64,000 nucleotides of DNA from Archilochus colubris. Lineage: Eukaryota; Chordata; Aves; Apodiformes; Trochilidae. The notes beneath the pieces were generated by a model, which was not told where the DNA came from, did no database searches, and saw nothing but the letters and a program-made list of their open reading frames with translations. This document shows positions 28,282 through 41,333 of this stretch, one piece after another (position 1 is the first letter of the stretch; each line of letters begins with the position of its first letter). A program made the translations under genes and the position numbers. The stretch spans positions 35,961,121-36,025,120 of the forward strand of contig CM041085.1 in the NCBI GenBank assembly GCA_023079485.1. Direction: 5' to 3'.

Positions 28282-29803
28282 CTGTGGGGTTTACCCACGT
28301 TACAGAAGCTTGTATTATATTTTCGGTTTGAAAGATAATTTTGTCTGTTACTTTTCTAATCCAACAAATTAAAATCTTGGGTATTGCAGCATGTTTTAGT
28401 ATTTTCCATTCAGTTTTCACCAAAGCTGCTACTTCTTTCTAGGGACTTATTCTAGCTTGCTGAAATGAGTACAGTTTGGAAAAAGGTTTTCTTGAAAGTG
28501 CAAACAAATGCTTATTAAAGAACTAGAACTAGAACTACATGGGGAATGGTTTCTAAGTTCAATATCTTAAGTCAACAGTTGGCCCCACTGAAGTGCCATA
28601 GTTTTATATACCTAACTAGATTTGTTATGGATACTAAATTTAGAAAGATCTGTTGAATTATCTGATTTGTATGAGTGTACTTAATTATCATACCACACTG
28701 TTTCCTGCTCTTATGAAGTTTCTGAAACTTCTCCTTGGGCTGGCATGGCATTTTGCACAAAAATACAAATAACTCTAGCTAGACAAATTATCACAGAATA
28801 TACAAAAAATCAGCAAAATAATGATTACAAGATAAAATTTCTGTTGACAACATATGATCTTCAGAAAAAAATCAGTGGAGGTCATATGGATATATTGACT
28901 GAAAATCATCCAAAGACTTCTTTCCAACTGTGAAATGCCATTTTCAGTAACACCATCAACGTAACAGTTTTGTTCAATGACTCATTTCACAGACACTCAT
29001 GCCAGATGCCACAAGCAACTGTAATCTCCACTGAAAGCAGGGTTTATTTTTAACTGAGAGTAATATTGTCTAAATGAACTCAACCTGCTTAATAGTCTTG
29101 AGTGATACACCTGCACCCTATTTTGCTTGTAAATGTTTTGAAATATTTAATATAAATATAATATTTAAAGTGATGCAAGCAAGCTTCAATTTATTTTTTT
29201 TTTTTAATGTATGTGTTCTTCAATCAATCTTGTTTTGCTGAAGTTATGCCAAGCTCCACATTCATCCTAGAAAACTAACAGGGTCATAGTATTGCCTTGA
29301 GCCTTGGCACAGCACTGTTAAGTACGTAGATAGCACGCTTCCTGGTAGGATTTTGACTGAGGCTTATTTCCCTAGATAATGCTTATCCATGGTTCAGGGT
29401 AAGCAGTTACCAAGGCCATTCACAGTATACAATTTAAAGGCAACAACTCTGTTTTGCATACCATAGCATTTAGATGTACAGAAATTATCTCTTCTGCACC
29501 ACTGTGCATGAGGCTCAGAAAATAGCTCCCATCCTGTTTTGGTTTTAAGTATAGATATAGCTCATGCAGACATCTGTTAGTCATGATATAGATTAGCAGT
29601 TCTGAAAATGCACTAGTCTTGAGTTTTGACTTCCTTGGGAAAACACTGGTTTTCATAAGGGGTGTGTTTTAGCTGTTCTGTAGTAGCCCAATCTGTTTGT
29701 TCATAGGTCTGACCTTGAAATGTACAATAATATCCTGACTATCTTGTTTCATAGTTCACTCTTGAAATAGAGAGGACAACACCTTCACAGTTTTTGGTGT
29801 CAG

Positions 29804-29817
29804 CCAGCAGATGGTGC
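29804..29817 (+). promoter_or_regulatory. Possible CTCF core motif
   Basis: CCAGCAGATGGTGC matches the published core CCASYAGRKGGCRS at 13 of 14 positions (T for C at position 12). A single word match in 64 kb carries little weight without binding data. Confidence 0.25.
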
Positions 29818-30606
29818 AGTATTGCCTTCAATTTCTGAGGTTCTGTCTGTTTCTGGACTTGGTTCATTAAGTATTTTATTCATCTATCTGCAGTTAACCT
29901 TTGGGGACCTTTCAGTATTGCTAGCACATGGTGTCAGGCATTTCATTCCACCACACCATGATGGGAAGGTGTGAAGTAACTTCAGAGCCATCTTCCAGGA
30001 CTCTTGGAGGCAGTAGGACAAAGGATTTCTGGTGGCTGACCTCCTTAGAAAGTCCTCTGCTCCAAAACTGGTCATGGTCAGTCCTTCTCAAACATGCTTG
30101 GAGCCCATGAGAATGTTTTGGTTTTCCTGTGTATTATTTCTGAAGTTAGAGAAGCTTCACACATTGTGGCCTTGCTTTCTCCATGTTGTTTCTGAAAGAT
30201 CTGATAGCAGAACTTCTTTGTTGGAAAGATGCAAGAGTTCTCAACCTAGCTATATATAATTTATGGTAACTGTCCCAATACATCTTAGTGGTTTCCTGCA
30301 TTCTGGATGGCTCTCTGAAAATGTTCAGACATTGCTCTTTCCTGGTAAGGAACATCATTTTCACATGTGGGAAACAGAACCAAACAAGCCTATTTGGTTG
30401 GCTATACTGACCAAATTCTACAGGATGCAAAATAAACATTTCTTGAACTCAGTTGAAATTTTGTTACTTAGCTATAGACATATACAATTACAAGTCCTAA
30501 GTAAGTAATTGTGTCACCTTCACACATATTTGTTTTTTAATGAGGCTTAATCAGTATGAAAATAAAGTCCAGTTAGGAAACCTATGCTAAGGCTTCAAGG
30601 AAGTGG

Positions 30607-30669
30607 AGTTTGTACATGTTAGTTAGATTTGTGATCCAGTAGTTTGTGCATGTTACTTAGATTTGTGAT
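30607..30669. repeat. Imperfect 34-bp-period tandem duplication
   Basis: AGTTTGTACATGTTAGTTAG plus ATTTGTGAT at 30607-30635 recurs at 30641-30669 with two substitutions and a 5-bp spacer (CCAGT). Confidence 0.85.
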
Positions 30670-31944
30670 TGTTAAAATGGAATAGTTTAAGTCTGGCAAG
30701 AGATTTACTAGATGTCAGTGTTTTGTGTTTTAAACTGGTATTGTTGTGTTCATTTCCTTTTAGAAGTAAGTTCAGTAAATCTGCTGACAGTACTGACAGA
30801 CTCGCTTTGCCATGTTTTATATAAGACAATTTGCTGTGACTTATTATTCCTACATCTGAACCCACAATATAAATCATTTAGGTTCTACTATGTGCATTTA
30901 AAATAATGTTGATCTCAGCTTCAGTGTGTTTGTGGGAAGGTTATAGCCAGAAGTAGCAAACAAATTCATTGAAAATTAGTTTTCCACCAGCCTTCTATTA
31001 GGATTACTCCTCTTTGTGACAGGTCAGATAATTCTATTGACTTAGCAGAAACTTTTCTTTAGATCCAGTCAAGAACTCCCAAGTAGGCCAGTGTGGCATT
31101 AGCAGAACCAGAATAAGTCACCAGAGGATGACCTGACCTTCTGTGGAAAGCAACTTACTCTTGCAATGCTGCCCTCATAGAGGAGAACTGACAGAGCAAG
31201 CCAAGAGCAAGTCTGATAAGGGAAGCTCCAGACCTAGAGACAGAGAACTGCTCTCACTGTTCTCACTTTCCTCCCAGATAAGCCTCATTTCTCATATGAG
31301 CCTAATTAGCTTCTCCCCTAAAGTTCTTGTAGAAGATTTTGCTATTTTTATTCTGTAAAAATCTTTATCATCTTTTCTTGGCACTAGCACTGTATTTATC
31401 ACTTTAAATCTTCTTACAAAATGGCATTCCACAATTCAGAATATTTTATGGCTTCCAGAAGATCCAAGTGGTAGCAGTTAGAAAAGAGTACCATAAAAAT
31501 TAAACTTAAAAAAGTGTCCATCTTTTTTAGAGCTTTAAAAACTTTTATTCAAGAAAGTACCCTCATTAGAAAATAATCTTTCTTAATAGTGCCTGTGTTG
31601 CTGACCGCTGCTCTGGGGATCTGCTGACCTCAGGCTGGGCTTTTTATGGATCAAACAAGACTATTGACTCCAAGTCTTTGAAATAAGAACCACCTCTCCT
31701 ATGTGACTGCATAGTTATCAACACAACTTGGCCTTAATATTAATCAATTCTATTATCAGAAGCTTCAGCATTATAAATTGCAAATTTATCTTGCATTCTA
31801 TCTTAACTGCATTGGTAAATAATTTCATTTTATCAGCCTATTTCAATTCTTTGCAATATTCCATAATTTCTATCATTTTGAGTAATACTTTTAATTTTAA
31901 ACTGTTGTGGCCTCTGATAATATACTAAGCGGCATCATTTCTTC

Positions 31945-32130
31945 TGATCCCCAGGGCACTCCACCATTAACCTTTTTGCTGCTTCTACTGTAACCAGCTT
32001 TTAATTCATGAAAGGATTTCATTTTGCCTCCTGTGGCTACTAACTTAATAATGTCCTGAAAAGGACTTCATTGAAAGCTTTTTGAAATCCTAATTCAATA
32101 TCTACAGAGACAGATATCCTTTATCTGTTT
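31945..32130 (-). mobile_element. Ancient CR1/L3-like LINE internal fragment, antisense
   Basis: TGATCCCCAGGGCACTCCAC, then ATTCATGAAAGGATTTC and CATTGAAAGCTTTTTGAAAT correspond to the antisense of an internal ORF2 region of old amniote CR1 elements (the stretch reading GGGACACCAC... and AAGGCTTTCTGGAAATC in better-preserved relatives). It is heavily diverged and has no tail. Confidence 0.65.
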
Positions 32131-34390
32131 ATTTTGTTAACTCTTAAAGCTGAGCCTTAGATTGCCTTCCACAAGCTGAATCTGCAGAATGCAGGCTGCA
32201 CATTTCTGCTCTCTGTCTAGCAAGCCTGTTTCATAAGAGCAAGAGACACAGAAAACCTTTGATTTAGTGTTGTAAGTCAGCTTCAGGTAACCAGGTAAGT
32301 CACTGGGCTCCTGTGCATGTACATTCTGATTATACTTCAAAGAAGTATAGATTCTTTTTCAAAAATCTGCCTGAAAACAAGGTTGTTTTCATTAAGAAAA
32401 TTATCCAAATGCTGTGCGAAGTCAATAAGATTAACTGTAAAATAAGAAATTAATTCATAGGGTGTAGACTGTCTTCCTTTCTCTTTTGTACACTTTTCCT
32501 TGCTAAGTAATAATGATATCCACATATGTAGTTACATCTTTCTAGATTAATAAAATGTGAAGGAGGATTTTTCCTTATGTTGGTGGTATAGTAATAAAAC
32601 CTGAACTTACCGACTGGAACTGGTGTATAATTAGCATGTTTTTTTCTCTGAAAATGCTTAGAAATCCTCCATGGCAGTGATTTTTTTTAAATTTTTGAGC
32701 AAGAGTATAATACATCTGTTCCTGTAGTGAACCGTCAGGAACTCCTCCACCTTTCTCAGAATAGAGCAATAATGGGAAAGGCTTTAAAAAGAAAAGAAAA
32801 AAAAAGAAAAAAGCTTAATCACATTTATCTACAGAAACACATTTGCTGCACATATACTTTTGTTGCAAAAGGCAACTATTCCCTGTTTAGTTCAACTTTG
32901 AAATTGCATAATATCTCCAAAGTAAGATATTAATATAGACTCATTTGAAATAATTTGAAGAAATATTTCTTCTTCTTTTCTGCTGGGGACACTGAACATA
33001 TTACTACTAATTTTTTCCCATTTTTTATGGGCATTCTGCTTAGAGTTATGTGTCAAAAGTTAGAAGGTGGTAGGAGTAGTCTCATAGAATGGTTTTAATG
33101 TAGAAAAATCACTATTCTGATTTGCCTTTGTGACATTTAATCTCATAATTTTTATGGTATTTTCAAAAAATATTGTGTGTGAAAATGCAAATGATAATGT
33201 TTAATGACATGTTTTATAAGCTTCCACAATTTCTAAAACCATAAACCTGCCACTTTTTCACTATGTCTGTGTCTGAAACTTATGACAAAATTGGACGGAT
33301 AGACAATTTGAGTTGTACATTACATTGTAGGTTTTCTGGTATTTTGTGCTATGGTTTAATTAACACTGGAACAGGTTGTGCAGAGAGGTGGTGGAAGCCC
33401 CATCCCTGGAAGATTTTAAGGCCAGGCTGGAGTGGGCTCTGAGCAACCTTATCTGGTGGGAGATGTCCCTGCCCATGGCATGGGAGGGTTAGAACTAGAT
33501 GATTTTAAAGGTGCCTTGCAACCCTGAAATTTCTATGATTGTAATTATTTAAACAAGAAAAATCTTCAGATAGTTGTTTTTATCTTTTTCTACATAAATG
33601 TTTTTCTATGTGCATTTGTCCCAGTATGTGTATGTGTTTCTGTTTATCCCTAATTTTTCTGTTTGGTGTTATTTTTATTCAACCAGAGAATTCCAAGTTG
33701 ATTTGATGGACAGATTTGCATGAATAATTAGCAAAAAGAAAGAAAACAAATGCCAAAAAATAGGAAAAAATTGCTTGGCCAATAGTTTTCAAAATGGGAT
33801 AGAATCCGTTGACACTCTCCTGATTTACCTTCATAATTAATTAATTAACATAAGAGCGTTAGGTTTCATGCTAATAACATGGTAGCAAGCTTTCTTAAAG
33901 AAAAACATTAATAACTTTTTTTCAAAAATTCAGTTTTAAAGTAATTCTGCACTGACATACTGCATTGTATATGTTTTGTCGGGATGAACAACCTGGTCCA
34001 CTCCTGTTTTGATAAAGTTTATTGTAAGCTCCATATTGCAAAAGTAAGTGAAAAACTGTTGCTTTGTTTTCTCAAAAAAAAGTAATGGGAGAGTCTTGCA
34101 TCCATCTGATCATTGTTCTACCTTCAAACTCTGCCTTGGAGGGGTGGGTTTTGATCTCTTGCCAGACTTCTCCCCTTGCCTACTAGTGGAACAGTCTAGT
34201 TAAGTGTCTGCAAAACTGAGTTTCTTTTTCACTATTATAATTTGTGCATTCTATAATGAAGGAAAAAGGATTTGTCCTCTTCTTTTTGCTGGTGCCAAGT
34301 ACAGAGGAGAATTCCTCAGAGGTTGCAGCTGAGGGTGGAACTTATTCTACCACAGGGCTATGACCCCTGAGTAGTCATTAAGTCCCCTTT
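32131..34390. other. AT-rich intronic sequence apart from one CR1 copy
   Basis: Outside the CR1 at 33363-33541 I see no gene, RNA or further transposon. Confidence 0.5.
33363..33541 (+). mobile_element. CR1 LINE 3' fragment, sense strand (old)
   Basis: ACACTGGAACAGGTTGTGCA, then GAGGTGGTGGAAGCCCCATC, GGAGATGTCCCTGCCCATGG and a decayed tail (GCAACCCTGAAATTTCTATG) follow the order of a CR1 3' end. No intact frame remains. Confidence 0.88.
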
Positions 34391-34890
34391 ATCATAGAAT
34401 CATAGAATCATAGAATCATAGAATCCTTGGGGTTGGAAGGGACCTCGAAAGATCATCTAGTCCAACCCCCCCTTCCAGAGCAGGGCCACCTAGAGCACTT
34501 TGCATAGGAACGTGTCCAGGCGGGTTTTGAATGTCTCCAGTGAAGGAGACTCCACGACCCCCCTGGGCAGCCTGTTCCAGGGCTCTGTCACCCTTACAGT
34601 AAAAAAATTTTTTTGAATATTCAACTTGAACCTCCTGTGCTCCTATTTACATCCATTACCCCTTTTCCTATCACTGGTCACCACTGAGAAAAGCCTAACT
34701 CCATCTCCCTGACACTCACCCCTTACATATTTGAAAACATTGATGAGGTCACCCCTCAGTCTCCTTTTCTCCAAACTAAAGAGACCCAGCTCCCTCAGCC
34801 TTTCCTCATAAGGGAGATGTTTCACTCCCTTAATCATCTTAGTAGCTCTGCGCTGGACTCTTTCAAGCACTTCCCTGTCCTTCTTGAACT
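34391..34890 (-). mobile_element. CR1 LINE 3' fragment, antisense (about 500 bp)
   Basis: It starts with four ATCATAGA octamer units, then GGTTGGAAGGGACCTCGAAA. On the minus strand it reads [60 protein letters not shown] before the frame breaks; further toward its 3' end the DNA still matches the LPREVV-type region. It extends further 5' than most copies here. The tail of four octamers suggests a modest age. Confidence 0.95.
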
Positions 34891-37800
34891 TTACCTCTCA
34901 AAGTAGGTGTATATGATACATGTAATCTTGCATGATTATTATAAGGGCAAATTATCTTTGCACATCTTATAATGCTCATACTAGGCAATTGCAAGTAAGA
35001 TAGATTACTAAAATGTAGAGAAATAATGCCTTTCTATTTTAGTCTAAAGTTTCACATTTGTTGTGCTTGTGGAACTCTTACAACGCATTAATAAATTATC
35101 TAAGGAAAAAAAATGGAACAGCTGGGTGTGCCTAGCAAGGTGTCAGCATGTCTTTGAGCAGCAAGAAGAATGTAAGTAGATAGGCATACATTCTGAAGTA
35201 GTGGAGATACTTTTGTCTGCCACTGAGGTTATCATGTGGACCATTACTTACGTCACACAAACAGTTCTTGAGTACGTTCCTCGTTTGTCAGTCATGTTTA
35301 CAGAGCACTTTTCTCAGGGTGCATTTATCTTCTATTTATAATACTGCCTATCAATTAAAAGAAAACAATCTTTTAAACATAGTCTACAGATACTTGCTGC
35401 ATGAGGAGAGTAGTATATTTTACATGCTTTCTTAGAAATCAGTTGACTCAGATAATGTAATGTGATCAGAATCCAAAAAGTTAAAAACCTCTTAATTTCC
35501 TTTACTTATTGCATTTTGGGGTATTCGTATATATCACTTTGTCCCCATTATTTTCAATGAAGAATCAATGGGAATAGTATAGAGATATTTTATATTAGGA
35601 CAAATTGATGACAATAACAGGTGAGCTCTCGTGATTGCCTAGTGTATTAACATTCATGCTTTTCTATCTATACTGGGAATATTTCATATGTTTTAAATAC
35701 TATTTGCCCTTTTCATATCTTCATCCTATTGGTGGCTTATTATAATTAATCTGCTCAACTCTTTTTCCTATCTTACTATGTCACACTGATAAACTCCAAA
35801 ACAGCAGCAGAAATCCTTGCTGTGATTCTGTTATATTTGCATTGTGTGTCATACTGTAAGGCCTATATCTCATAATCCAGGTTTTTTTGGTCATCTTGTT
35901 TTTTTCTGTATAAGATGCTGACTCTATACTGGCAAGACTTACGTGATCTTTATTATCAGCAAAGTGCATACTTACAAAATCTAAATCCAAGCAATACCAT
36001 TAAAAAGATCTATGAAAATTCAAGGATGGAATCTTCTGCCTCCAGAAATATCCTAGATTATTTCCTGGGTGGCATAGCTCACAGACTATTAGTGATTCAC
36101 ATACGTAGCTGAGAATCCAATTTTTAAATAAAAATTAATTCTCAGGAAGAGATTTCAGAGGTTTTTTTACCCTACGTCTAGCTGGGGAAGAGTTTACACA
36201 AATCTGAATCTTCCCTCTTCTTGCTCCCATTTCTCACTCAATCATTGGTCCTCTAGTTATTTGGGGAATAATATGACCGTCTTCTTGACTATTAATTTTC
36301 CTCACCTCTGTAAACATATGATTGGGTTGTCACCTTCAGTGGCAACTGAAAGGAAAATGTTTTTTATATCTTATGCAGGTCCATCATCATTGCTAGTACC
36401 AAGTGTTCTCCAAATAATATCTGTGGGATATATCTGCTGTACTAACATGAAATTATTTGATTTTCAAGAATGTTATAGAGGTCTTGATCATATCAAGTTC
36501 TACCCATTGATGCTTACAGTAGATTATTAATAGACTGGCTTCACCAGATTGCCAAATAATTTTGATCACACCATTTCTGTTTCAGACATGCTTCTCATTC
36601 ATACAAATCAAGCATGAGCCAAAAGTCAGTGCATGCATTTTATTATCTTTTCCCCTCATTTGAAAAGAACCCAAATGGATTGGGCAGCAGTGTCAGCTGA
36701 GAGAAAGCAGTAGAAAATGAAGGAGAGAGGCAAATGAGGCAACTAGTCTGGATGGATAAATAGTTGCATTGCTTCATTTTTGAGCTAGATGTAGAAGGAG
36801 CATCATTGTGTAGATAGGAATAACAGTTAGAAGATAATTATCAATTATATGGCCCTAAAATGAGAAAGTTTAGAACTACATTTACTTTAAGGTTTGCAGT
36901 ATTGTTGGATTTGATTCATATCATACTCCTCTTCAGTGCTTTCAGACTTAAATGTTATGCTCCAACTTCATTTAAAAGAGCAATAGGACATCAAGATATA
37001 AAGCATACTATGAAAAAATTAATTGTATCTTGCTATATAAAATACCTTAGAACAATATTTCTTTTAGCTTTTCTCAACTATTTTTATTTATGACAGCATT
37101 ACTATTGTAACTAACATTGAGTTAATAGGGAATGCTTTGAATTTAAAAATATTATCTGCATAACATATTTGTGTTTTGGAGTTGGTTTTTTTTACTTGAG
37201 GTGGTATTTCACATCTGAATGCATATAGCAGGTACAGTAATGCTCAAAAAGCATAATTATTACTTCTTTTAGTTTATATTTTATTTAACTTTTTGTGGGA
37301 AATTAAATATCTACAGAATGTGTTAAAAAGGCTCTAAAATCAGTTTACTAAATTCACTGATGTGTTTATCTAGTTTCTCCTTTGCCATTATCTGTTTATC
37401 TTTGTGTTTTAGAAACATCCTCTTGTTTTAAGATAATTATGTTATCATTTCATTGCAGAACACAAAATACAACTTCCCTCATTCTCTTTTTGATACAGTG
37501 TAATAACTTAGACTAGAACTCTTTCAACAGAGAATCTTTGTAGTATGAGCCTAGGCAGTATATATTGAAATACTTCAGACTGCAAAGAGAATAATTGCTT
37601 GATGGAAAGCTTGAAGGGACTAAATGAAACAACAGAATTGAGCTTTTAACTGTAAGTACCATAAGCAAAGCTTCCATATTAAAAACCTGATCTAATCAAA
37701 TCCAGATGAGCATTACCTAATCTATAGTAATCATTACCTACTCCATAGTGAAGTTTAATATGTCCTTATGAAACAAGGCACAAATATACTAAGAGCAAGA

Positions 37801-40230
37801 AACTAAAAACTGTGAAATGCACAGTCTTCATCTTGTAGAGGATGTTGTAAGAAAAAGAGAAACCTTTTAAGAAGGTTGAAAGAAATCTTGGAAGCAAAAT
37901 TTGAAAGTCTCAAAACTGAGACTATTTGAGAATGTTTCTGCTCTTCTCTTTCCTAGAAAACAGATGAAATAGCTGGTACGGAATGGGAAATAAATCTTAA
38001 AAGCAACTATCATTTTTCCCAAAGAATCATTACAATCTTTTGAAAAATTCCTGTTTGTCATTATCAAACCCACAATTTCACAGTTGCTTTTACTATACCT
38101 AATTTAATGCCTTGGATAAAGATGTTAAGTGAATAAATAAGCAGATATGATGTTTCTAGGAGATGAAATTCACTTTTTGCATAATCATATCTAAGACATA
38201 TAGTATTATGTAATCAGTTGAGTGAAATGAGATGGAAAATTAAGTTAGGTATCTTAAACATTACCTTCTAAATCTGAGGTTTGCTTTATAGATTAGCAGA
38301 TTACTTTAAATACCACTGTTTAACAAAGTCCAATAGCATCTTCATTGTCAAATTTTGATACCTTAAGTTCTTTTAAATGTCTTGCTTTCTTCATCTAACA
38401 CACAGGTTAGCCATGAAGCTTAGGTTTACTGTTTACAAACTGGACTCTTTATCTGGGCTTTCATTACCTCAGCACACTTGCACCTCACTATGAGCTGTTT
38501 CAATAGGAACAAATTTTCTGCTGGACAAATTAACTGTGATATTGCCATTAGTTTCGTCCCATCATATAGTTTGGTTATACATATTGATAAAAAAAAAATT
38601 ACAAACTGTATGTTGTTTCATTTTCAGATATGAAGCATGTAGTATATGCAAGTGGCATGGAGATTGCATGAAACAGAAGATTTTATCGATTATAATAGAG
38701 GGGGATTTGTTTTGTGATGATAGTTCATAGTAATATATCAAATTATATTAGTTAGACTATTTACTGAAAATTCAAAGGCTGTTTGCTCACAACTTACTAA
38801 CCACCAGTACAAAAGTTTATAATAATTATTGTAAGGATTCTTTTTAAAACTCATAGTTGCAGTATTATTGTCAGATGTGGACAAGTTTTGCCAAGAATTT
38901 GACTTTTAATCAGCATTTTTTTGTGCGTGGATGTGAAAACCAAAGGAATTTTGTGGGTGTAAGGAGAAAAATAACATTTTTCTCTGAGCAGCTGTATAAT
39001 AGTGACTTTTAAAGGCTAAATAGTAAATACAGAAGGAAAAGGTTTCACACTCTAGAATGCAGGGCAGAATATTTCTGGCTTCCATATTGTGGGAGTTGTT
39101 ATGAGCACAAAATGCTAAGCAAAAATTGGCTGTATGCTTTTATCAGCAGACACTTCAAGAAACAAGTTAGAATTCAGTCCTTTTCAAAGCCATGCCAGTT
39201 GCCAACCACTTATGGCTTTGGAACTAATTCAGACATCAAGAGTTAAAAGCAAATGCTTAATGATCTATGGTTTGTCATACCTATATTTTGTAGAGTTTTG
39301 TGTTTTGGTTTTTTTTTGCAGTAAAGCTTTTGTGTTATGTGTAAATATCCAATTTGATTTTAAACCCAGAAACATTCACCTTAAAGATAATATATCATTC
39401 CTATGTGTATGTAATGCATAACTGTAAGACAGAATTGATAAATAAAGGTGATATCTTTTATTGGCTAGTTATTATCACTGAAAAACATTCACTTTTGAAC
39501 ACAAGCTTTCTTTATATCTGACACAGAAAAAGCATGTTTCAAGGCAAAAAACAGCTAAGAAAAATTGCAGAGCATCAGAAACATATTCTTAAGAAGGAAG
39601 ATAACTGGTAGTTACAGTTAGAGGAAATATTAGTGAAGAGTGGGAGAAAAGAAATGTGTTTTGAGCAAAACAGCTGCAAATCCTGATTCAGTAATCTAAC
39701 ATGGATGTATATTCATCAAGATATTTTTCCATAGAATTAGTATGTAATTTTGAAACAATTGGCCAAAGGAATGGTAACCTGATAAAGGTATTTTTCTTTG
39801 TGAAACACTCCCTCCCCTAGTTTAAAAAAAATGCCTCTCACTGGGTCTTTTTCATGTCTAAAGCTTTCCCCAGACACATGTAGCTGTTGTAGGTACTGTT
39901 TTTCTTATTTTCTGAAATTAGACCATTCAATAAAAAACCATACAGTCTAATAGTCTTGTAAACTAAAAATTAAGAGTTAAAAAGGAAAATATCAGAGGAC
40001 ATCTGGTTGTCCTATTGACAACTGTCCTTTTTTGTCAATTATTTTCTGAGTGCCGGGCCATTTCCTACCTGCTACTGGTGTCTCACTGTAAGGAACAAAT
40101 CTGGCCTATGACGTTGGCTTATCACCAGAATTTGTCATTACTGTATTCTGTTCCAGTGATTTTTGGGGGCAAACTTCTTTTACCATTTCATGGGTCTTGT
40201 CCATACTGTGCTGAATGTCATCAAGAAATA
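34891..40230. other. AT-rich intronic sequence, no gene seen
   Basis: I recognise no transposon or coding exon in this 5.3-kb stretch. Open frames such as 36261-36530 and 39134-39421 have AT-biased composition and no domain signature. Confidence 0.5.
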
Positions 40231-40395
40231 CAGAATCACAGAACTGTTCCCATTGGAAAAGACCTTTAAGATCATGGAGTCCAAACATTAACCTAACTAC
40301 AGAGTCTAGTGCTAACCCACGTCGCTAAACATCACATCTTCATGGGATGGTGATACAACCACCTCCTTAAGCAGCCTGTTCCACTCACTGATAAC
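40231..40395 (-). mobile_element. CR1 LINE, 3' part of a copy split by an LTR
   Basis: CAGAATCACAGAACTGTTCC, then AAAAGACCTTTAAGATCATG and CCTTAAGCAGCCTGTTCCAC match the antisense of a CR1 3' end. The sequence stops at ATAAC (40391-40395), where the LTR begins. It resumes in register at 41329 with a repeat of ATAAC followed by CCTTTCAGTGAAGAAGTTTC, so both parts are one element. Confidence 0.93.
40391..40395. repeat. Target-site duplication, left copy
   Basis: ATAAC directly precedes the LTR's TG and is repeated exactly after its CA at 41329-41333. It replaces the matching bases of the interrupted CR1. Confidence 0.88.
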
Positions 40396-41328
40396 TGGAT
40401 TGGGTTGGTGTGGCACCATTTTGGTAGGGGGGAAGGGGCCCCAGGGGTGGCTCCTGTGAGAAGCTGCTGAAAGCTCCCCCTGCTCCAAAAAAATGTGGCC
40501 CACCTCCAGCTAATGTTGAACTCATCAGCAGCGAGGAGTGCTGTGGTTAACATGTACAAGAAGGGGAAACAAACAGCTATAGGAACTGAGGGGGAATGGG
40601 TGGGGGAGATGAGAGCGACACCAGAGGTGAGGGCAGTGCCACAGAGCAGAGACAGTCAGTGAGGAAGGAAAGGGAGACGGTGCCTGAAGAGAGAGAGGTT
40701 CCCCTGAAGCCCAGGGTGAGGTGGCAGACCTCCCCCTGCAACCCATGGGGGAGCAGAGTCGAGCAGCCCATGAAGGATGAGGGTGGCGCAGAAGTGGGCC
40801 TGCAGCTATGGAGGGCACCGTGTCAGAGGAGGTGACTGCTCCTGAGGCAGCCGTGACTCTGTGTGCAGCCTGGGCTGGAGCAGTTCCTGAGGGACTGCAC
40901 CTGTGGGAGGGACTCATGCGTGAGGGGTTCCTGAAGGACTCTCTGCCATGAGAGGGACCCCACACTGGAGCAGGGGAAGGCTGTGAGGAGTCCTCCCCCT
41001 GTGTCGAACAGACCATAAACCCCACTACCTGTCCCCCTGTGCTGACAGGGAAGACATTAACAGAACAAAGTAATTTGGGGCCAAGAAGAGAGGGATGAGG
41101 TAGGGTATTGAAGGTCTGTTTCTTATTTTCTCTTTGCTCTGTTTTGATTTAACTAACAATAAATTAAATTGATTTTTTTCCCCAAGTTGATTCTATTTTG
41201 CCTATGACCATAACTGGTGAGTGAAACCCTCTTAGTTCATGTCTCCACCCACGAGGCTTCAGTTGGATTTTTCTCCCCCTATTCCTCCCACACAGTTCCC
41301 TGTTACTGACTGGGCCTAAACCATGACA
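40396..41328 (+). mobile_element. Solo LTR (ERVL-like), 933 bp, inserted in a CR1
   Basis: The ends are TGGATTGGGTTGG and CCTAAACCATGACA, giving the usual TG...CA termini. It is flanked by the 5-bp direct repeat ATAAC (40391-40395 and 41329-41333). An AATAAA signal at 41158-41163 lies toward the right end, followed by a GT-containing region, which favours + orientation. Its start (GTTGGTGTGGCACCATTTTG) and end (AATAAATTAAATTGATTTTT) resemble a common avian LTR class. The five-base duplication fits class III ERVL, though other families can give similar lengths. It is GC-rich compared with the intron. No gag, pol or env sequence adjoins it, so recombination between two LTRs has probably removed the provirus body. 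The longer open frames here (such as minus 40525-41025) are not proteins I recognise. Confidence 0.88.
41158..41163 (+). promoter_or_regulatory. Polyadenylation signal in the solo LTR
   Basis: AATAAA lies about 165 bp before the LTR's right end, the expected place for the R/U5 side of a + oriented LTR. In principle it could cause premature 3'-end formation in the PACRG pre-mRNA, which runs in the same direction. Confidence 0.5.
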
Positions 41329-41333
41329 ATAAC
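41329..41333. repeat. Target-site duplication, right copy
   Basis: ATAAC follows the terminal ACA of the LTR and restarts the CR1 sequence. It is identical to 40391-40395. Confidence 0.88.

Larger units (their letters stand above)
28282..31944. other. Intronic sequence with a small tandem duplication and a CTCF-like motif
   Basis: No gene was recognised. It contains the duplicated 29-bp unit at 30607-30669 and a CTCF-core-like word at 29804-29817. The several overlapping open frames at 29884-30508 have no recognisable domain and no repeat signature. Confidence 0.5.

Noticed and set aside
29884..30508. Cluster of overlapping 60-97-codon frames as a possible gene
   Set aside because: Frames on both strands overlap, none has a domain or clear splice context, and the codon use looks random.
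40525..41025. 166-codon minus-strand open frame and its overlapping frames
   Set aside because: It lies wholly within the GC-rich solo LTR, where low stop density gives long chance frames. It is Ser/Pro-rich with no recognisable domain.
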